A model generated the notes under the pieces. That model was not told the origin of the DNA and searched no databases. It saw only the letters and a program-made list of their open reading frames with translations. A DNA stretch of 64,000 nt from Daphnia carinata. Taxonomy: Eukaryota > Arthropoda > Branchiopoda > Diplostraca > Daphniidae. Location of the stretch: the NCBI RefSeq assembly GCF_022539665.2, contig NC_081339.1, positions 1,674,001-1,738,000 of the forward strand, in the 5' to 3' direction. Both the position numbers and the translations under genes were made by a program. This document shows positions 58,860-64,000 of the stretch, piece by piece (within the stretch, counting starts at the first letter, position 1; the number at the start of each line of letters is the position of its first letter).

Positions 58860-59640
58860 TATAATTTAGACCAATTGACAGCTTACCAAGAATAGTATGG
58901 TTTTGTAATGGAACATGTTAACGGTGGTGAAATGTTTCTTCATCTTTCACGTGAACGAAATTTTTCTGGAGACAAAACGCGGTTTTATGTACCGGAAATT
59001 GTTTCATCGCCAGGTTATTTACACGATCAAAGCATTGTCTGTAGGGACCTTAAGGAAACAACCTGATAGATAAATTGTTTCTTAGGGTTTCACCTACGAT
59101 TTTTTGTTACCAGCTGGAAAATTTATTACTCGACAAACATGGACACATAAAGGTTGCTGACTTTGGACTTTGTAAAGAGGATACCACGTACAGACGGACT
59201 GCCAAAACATTTGCTGAACCCTGCCACCGAAGGGGTTGAAGACAACGACTAGGGGAGGACTGTAGATTGGTGGGGCTTGGGTGTTGTCATGGATGAGCTC
59301 ATTTGTGGTCACCTTTCGTTTTACGACCGGGTTCACGACATCCTCTTTGACCGTATTCTTTTGAAAGAAATAAGATTCCTTCGAACGCTATGACAGAAAG
59401 CAAAAGATCTTCCTGGCGGGCTTTTAGCTAAGAATCCACATAAGAGATTAGGAGGCGGCCCGGCAGATTCTCAAGAAATCATTATACATCTATTTTTCCT
59501 ACCGATATCTTGGGCAGATCTAGTTTAGGGGATGCTACGTAGGCGTGCAGGTTGTATTAAATTTTTTTATTTTACCCCGTCTCCTACAAGCAAATTCGAC
59601 CACCGTTCAAGCTGCAAGTGGTGAGTGAAAGACACCAAGT
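58860..59640 (+). pseudogene. AKT/PKB kinase pseudogene fragment
   Basis: Pieces match the kinase domain of the AGC kinase AKT in order: [25 protein letters not shown] (catalytic loop, with Cys where AKT has Tyr before RD), [20 protein letters not shown] (DFG kept), [47 protein letters not shown] and PPFKLQVVSE. The activation segment with its TPE/APE part is largely deleted. Stops lie near 58890, 59240 and 59390. A roughly 60-bp intron remnant with a good acceptor but a ruined donor separates the catalytic loop from LEN, so this is a genomic (not reverse-transcribed) copy. N-terminal PH domain and C-terminal hydrophobic motif are absent. Confidence 0.85.
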
Positions 59641-60527
59641 TATGATCAATGAGAGAAATAAACTATTTCAAAAATTGGCAAAACTCTTACAAATATTTGC
59701 GTAATTTTTAATTTATTTTCCATTTTTAATTATTTAATACTTAAATTGAAAATTTTAGGGAACTAATTACTTAGTGTGAAATGCATGCTGAAATTAAAAG
59801 ATCAAATCAAGATTGAATAATAGTAGTCTTTTCCTTTTGCCCGTGCGTCAGACGATAGCTAGTGCAAGATTGTAATATTATTCCTATAAACATATTCATC
59901 AAATGTTAGTAATAATGAACTAGACTTTGTGATGGCAAATCTCGTTCCTAGCACCCACGAAAAACTCCACTGAACTCATTCAGTTTTGGTCCCTACCATG
60001 TAGGCCTAGTTCTTTCCTTTGTCCGCAAAAGGCACTACAATAAGAGTAAGTATTTTGCTTTTTTGGCGTCAGTAAGGATAGGGGTAAACGCATACCACAC
60101 AACGAACCATTGTTCTTTATCTATGGCATAAGTTTCGCAAAAGAAAAGTTACAAGGGAGATTGAGTGGGGTTGGGGGGAACGAATGAGCAAGAGGGTGGA
60201 CGGAACAAGTCGAAAAGCGGAAAACATAGATTTCTCATATTATATTTGAAGAAGCGATAGTTGTTCAATAAATAAAAAATGAACAAAATGAACTTTATTT
60301 AACGAATTATTAGCATTAGATAAATACTAACGTAATGGGAAATCTGATTACTACGGAATCAATAATCAAAGATTAAAAAACGCACATACGCTAGCGGTTT
60401 GATCTCGGCAAACCTTATAGGAGGTGACGGTTTCAGCAGCCTCCGTACATTCCAAACTTCCACGGAATAGGAGGTGGGAAATATATTTTGGAAACAAATA
60501 TGAAGTTTTTCGGAACTTGGAAATTGA

Positions 60528-60618
60528 ACGGAGAAAAAGGCCCAGTCCAAAGGAGAAAAAGACCCATTTTTGAATGTGGAAAAAAGTGGGCCTTTTCCAT
60601 ATGGACCTTTTTCTCCGT
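60528..60618. repeat. 91-bp near-perfect hairpin
   Basis: ACGGAGAAAAAGG at the left and its exact complement CCTTTTTCTCCGT at the right. The inside also folds (AAAGACCCATTTTT against AAAAAAGTGGGCCTTTT). It could be a tiny foldback element or an RNA hairpin. Confidence 0.7.
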
Positions 60619-60946
60619 CAATCTTCTGATCTTTGTTTTCCACAGGTTATGGGACCAGAATTATTTGTTTGCTAAATGGTCACTCACAACTTATCTGACA
60701 AAAAACTGAGGGATTACACTAAATTTAATGGAATAAAATTTCCCCAATGGAGATGTGTTCTCATGAAAATTTCTAAAGTGAGATTATTGTGATAGATGGA
60801 TCAACCGTATCCCCATTCACGCCGAAGATTGGAGGTTCATGACTCTCCAATGAGAGAAAATATTAAGAATTTGTGAGTAACTTGGAACTGTCGATCCTGG
60901 AAACGAAAACTTTGTTCTCAAGCTCTTTTCAACAAGGCTTCGTGAA

Positions 60947-61303
60947 ATGCGGTTTGCAAGGTGTTTTAAACTACTGATTGCTGTAGTTACAAGTTTGTTT
61001 ATTCTATGGCTAGCAAACAAGCGGAATGCAAGGCACGATGATTTAGGATGGAACTTGAAAAATGAGGATATCGCTATACCCATCAAGTTGGGAAAAAATG
61101 TTGTTGGACGATATATTGAAGATTCATTGCCTTGCCCTTCTCACCCAAATTTAACTGATGAAGTTTTAAACGAGAACAGCTTTGATCCAATCCCATCACA
61201 AAGAGAATGGGGTGAACCAGTTGCCACACTGAGTTATCCAAGTCACAGAGCTTATTCAGGATACACAGATTCAACCTACTTGCTAGTGACCGAATCCCTT
61301 TGA
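60947..61303 (+). CDS. Membrane-anchor ORF, 118 aa, probably a gene fragment
   Basis: ATG-initiated. MRFARCFKLLIAVVTSLFIL begins a signal-anchor segment, followed by a stem-like region and REWGEPVATL. The layout is that of the N-terminus of a Golgi type II enzyme; the WGEPV block recalls the start of polypeptide GalNAc-transferase catalytic regions, but the match is too short to name it. The frame ends about 165 bp before the right minisatellite. A captured first exon is the likeliest reading. Confidence 0.35.
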   Translation: MRFARCFKLLIAVVTSLFILWLANKRNARHDDLGWNLKNEDIAIPIKLGKNVVGRYIEDSLPCPSHPNLTDEVLNENSFDPIPSQREWGEPVATLSYPSHRAYSGYTDSTYLLVTESL

Positions 61304-61469
61304 ACAGAGTACTACCCGATATTAGAAAACCACAGCGTGAGGCGGTAACCTGAACAGGAATTTTCTAGTAACTTTCTTCATTGAATACTATCCAGTCTGT
61401 GTTTGTAACCCCCTTTGCTTTTTATCAGAGGTACAGTTAAGCCAATCTAAATACACCAATAAAAAAAAT

Positions 61470-61925
61470 CTGTAACAAATGGGTAGGTGTGTCGGGCAAA
61501 ATTGAACGAAGGGGGTAGGTGAGTCGGATATTTAGAAACGGAGGGGTAGGTGTGTCGGGCTAAAATAAACGTAGGGGTAGGTGAGTCGGATTTTTAGAAA
61601 CGGAGGGGTAGGTGTGTCGCGCTAAATTGAACGCAGGGGTAGGTAGGTCGGATTTTTAGAAAAGGAGGGGTATGTGTTTCGGGCTAAATTGAACGTAGGG
61701 GTAGGTGAGTCGGATTTTTAAAAATGGAGCGGTAGGTGTGTCGGGCTAAACTGAACGTAGGGGTAGGTGAGTCGGATTTTTAAAAACGGAAGGGTAGGTT
61801 TGTCGGGCTCAACTAAACGAAGGGGTAGGTCTGTCGGTCTGTGTTAATTGAAGGGGTAGGTGTGTCGATCCGTTTTAAACGAACGGGTAGGTATGTCTGT
61901 TTTAATAAAACAAAAGGGTACATAC
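61470..61925. repeat. Right minisatellite array, about 14 units
   Basis: Inverted relative to the left array. Two alternating 29-31 bp unit types: GGGGTAGGTGTGTCGGGCTA plus AATTGAACGTA, and GGGGTAGGTGAGTCGGATTT plus TTAGAAACGGA. Confidence 0.92.
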
Positions 61926-62164
61926 GACGGCTGCAATTGCAGTATATTTTTAATGGGGTAGATGTGACGGGAGCGTTATTTAATTTTTTATTGGGTACGT
62001 ATATCAGGGTAGCTTTGTCGGGAGATGTTTTCCCATTTTGTGAAGGGGTACGTATGTCGGGGTAGGTTTGTCGTTTTTCGTTTTTCGTAAAACGGATTGC
62101 CATAACCATACTTTCTTTTTAACGTTAAGACACCTTGCCCAATTTACAACAGGTTTAATTCTTA

Positions 62165-63230
62165 CTTGTAAGTTGTTCTTGCAGAAAAATGAAGCGACGA
62201 AATCCGCCGCCTTTTTGCTTTCGACAAAAACGATAGTCTTGGCATCACCGAAATCTTGTAAAACTTCGATCAGTTTAGCTTCGAGCACTTTTCGAGCAAT
62301 GAAAAAACAGCTGTTCAACATCCGGATTGGTGCCACCGACAATGCCTGTTGTGACGTATATGTGGTCTTCCATGTACGTCGCAGCCAGCGTTTTTACTTC
62401 ATCCGGGAATGTAGCCGAACACATACAAACACTACGGATTCCCTACAGTGAAACAAATAGTGTTACATCAGTCAAATCTCATACTCAAAAGCCATCGAGA
62501 ACATACTTTCAGATGCATCGTTGGATGGTTGATAATTTTTTCAAAATTGGGGCCGAAACCCATAACAAGCATTCAATCAGCTTCGTCCAAAATTTAAAAC
62601 CTGACCCCCGGAGGTCGAATACTCCACGGTCGAGAAAATCCTTGAAGCACCCCGCGGTTGCGACAAGAATATTGCACCCAACTAGAAGATTTGACCGCTG
62701 ATGGCTCGTGACAGTTCCTCCATATATAATCACAGACTTCAAAACCGAATTGTAGGTGAATTTACACGCCACGCGGTGAATTCGAATGGCCAATTCACGC
62801 GCGGGTGCACCAAATACAACTTCTGGCTTTTGCCCCATGGCATGAGACGCACCAGCAACACCTTGTTCTAACAATAAGTTCATAACCAGTACAAAGTACG
62901 CCACCTACATGAAAAAAATGAAAATTTTAGATGACTTAATCAACGAATATCATGAAGGGTTTATTGAGTATCTTAGATGCAATTGGACCTATTAGTAGTC
63001 GCAATCACCGGCGTGCCCACTAAAAATTACTTAAGCTTTCTGAACAGGTGATTTCATTTCTCTTCTTCATTCATTTCATTTCTGAACAGGTTTGGTTTTA
63101 TTTTGCCAGAATTCTTAATGTTTTGAAGTAGTCGTTGGTGCACTCCGGCTTCTGCGAATGATCTTACGTATTGAGGTACATCTTTTCCTGTAACCTAAAG
63201 CAAACCCAATAGATATTTTTAAATCATAAA
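62165..63230 (-). pseudogene. Vasa-like DEAD-box helicase pseudogene
   Basis: Minus-strand pieces follow DDX4/vasa order: KDVPQYVRSFAEAGVHQRLL, a ruined Walker A region, KPEVVFGAPARELAIRIHR (motif Ia), YGGTVTSHQRSNLLVGCNI, ATAGCFKDFLDRG (motif Ib), ILDEAD in another frame followed at once by a stop, MGFGPNFEKIINHPTM, SATFPDEVKTLAATYME (motif III SAT), GIVGGTNPDVEQ and KLIEVLQDFGDAKTIVFVES with ADFVASFF. The SGKT motif, motifs V and VI and the rest of the C-terminal helicase lobe are absent. Frame changes and stops show it is dead. It ends about 90 bp from the foldback element, which may have removed the 3' half. Confidence 0.85.
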
Positions 63231-63829
63231 GTACAGTTTCGAGAAATGGCTTACCTGGAGGACGACTATCAAAATTGTTAAAGCGTTCCCCACAAACGAT
63301 GCCCTTAAACAGTTTTATACTATTCTGGATACTATTGCCCACCTTCACGTAGAATACCCACAACTTTTCAGTTGTGATGGATAAAATGGAATGGATGGAT
63401 TTGACTATCATCAGAAAAGGGTAATACTGGGTTTTTGAATGAACACAGTGACTTTTGTTTTATCTGACCACTGTTCTCCAATTGTAGAACAGCTGAAATT
63501 GATAAACTTACCTAAATAGAAAAATGAAAACCAGCATTTCATGAATTTAACACAATGTAGATTCCGATACCACTTAACATTTCTCTTTAATACTTAACAG
63601 AGAGGTTGGAGCAAAGATTGTATTCACTTATCAACAGCTCCAGTGAAACGAATTAATTTCGAAAACGAAATTACGAACAGGGGTTGAAAGTGGCCCGAGG
63701 TTTCACATAAACTTTTGCATTAACAGAGAGGTCAGCTGTGACTGACCGTACAGGCTACCTTTTCACCCTTCGCGCCAAGGAAAGGGAAAACTGTAAACTC
63801 TAGAACTATCCTAGTAGTAGCCTTGAGTT
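63231..63829. other. Spacer before the terminal LTR fragment
   Basis: No supportable gene. The first 190 bases may hold further diverged upstream sequence of the helicase pseudogene. Confidence 0.35.
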
Positions 63830-64000
63830 TGTAAAGCATCTTCCTTGTGGGAAGACTGACTTTACTGTATTAAGACAAAAGGAATAATAACGAGCTCGGA
63901 GGCGTATTTCCCACAATGATGGATTTATTATTCTAGATTGAGCATACTACATTAAGCAAGAACATAGAGAGAAATAAAGATACAGTAGGGAAACTAAAGA
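63830..64000 (-). repeat. LTR fragment running off the window
   Basis: Begins TGTAAAGCATCTTCC, the complement of the 3' end of the LTR at 48991-49732. Shared blocks on the minus strand: ATCATTGTGGG, ACGCCTC, TTTGTCTTAAT, GTAAAGTC, TCTTCCCACA, plus an AATAAA. Diverged, so a related but different copy in opposite orientation. Confidence 0.75.

Larger units (their letters stand above)
56979..62078. mobile_element. Foldback element with long minisatellite-built inverted ends, about 5.1 kb
   Basis: Left side (56979-57410) and right side (61465-62078) are inverted copies: AAAAACGACAAACCTACCCC at the outer end, then ACATCTCCCG, CGCTCCCGTCACA, an array of 31-bp units, and TTTGTTACAG at the inner end. 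The enclosed 4 kb holds an AKT pseudogene fragment, a hairpin, a tRNA-like stretch and a membrane-anchor ORF, but no recognisable transposase. Outer edges and target duplication could not be fixed. Confidence 0.72.

Overview
The window looks like nuclear DNA of a small-genome arthropod, most likely a branchiopod crustacean such as Daphnia. Introns are mostly 50-100 bp with clean GT/AG ends, the conserved genes are animal-type, and the intergenic DNA is AT-rich and full of DNA transposons. The genus is an inference.

Layout. 1-1240 (-): a broken mind-bomb-like pseudogene, cut off upstream by a repeat block. 1220-6165: a satellite of about 355-bp units, each carrying tRNA-like pol III boxes, with a hAT-type MITE inside. 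8327-18254 (+): complete alpha-spectrin, 29 coding exons, 2414 aa, plus a candidate 42-nt alternative exon. 19103-20008 (-): intronless METTL24-like methyltransferase. 20695-21475 (+): lysine/alanine/proline-rich ORF ending in a KH-like fragment. 24157-24623 (-): PHF5A, 110 aa. 25172-28009 (+): unkempt, apparently without its C-terminal RING. 29646-36876 (-): FBXL7, 618 aa. 39652-41602 (-): CFAP410-like LRR protein, 426 aa. For the multi-exon genes I placed exon ends from splice sites, reading phase and homology; in every complete gene the exon sums are multiples of three.

The right part is mostly mobile DNA. 42137-45166 is a hAT transposon with a perfect 8-bp target duplication, inserted at the edge of an older relative (45171 onward). 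47268-49732 is a decayed envelope-like gene plus LTR, and a related LTR starts at 63830 on the other strand. 50027-56472 is a 6.4-kb DNA transposon with 13-bp inverted ends carrying two genes: a transposase and a multi-exon DUF4806-type protein. 56979-62078 is a 5.1-kb foldback structure whose long inverted ends are built from 31-bp minisatellites. It encloses an AKT-kinase pseudogene fragment and a membrane-anchor ORF, and abuts a broken vasa-like DEAD-box pseudogene.

The intact host genes (cytoskeleton, splicing factor, RNA-binding translational regulator, SCF ubiquitin ligase adaptor, cilium protein, methyltransferase) do not form a pathway. The coherent multi-gene unit is the two-gene transposon. 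All family names come from recognised motifs, not from database searches.
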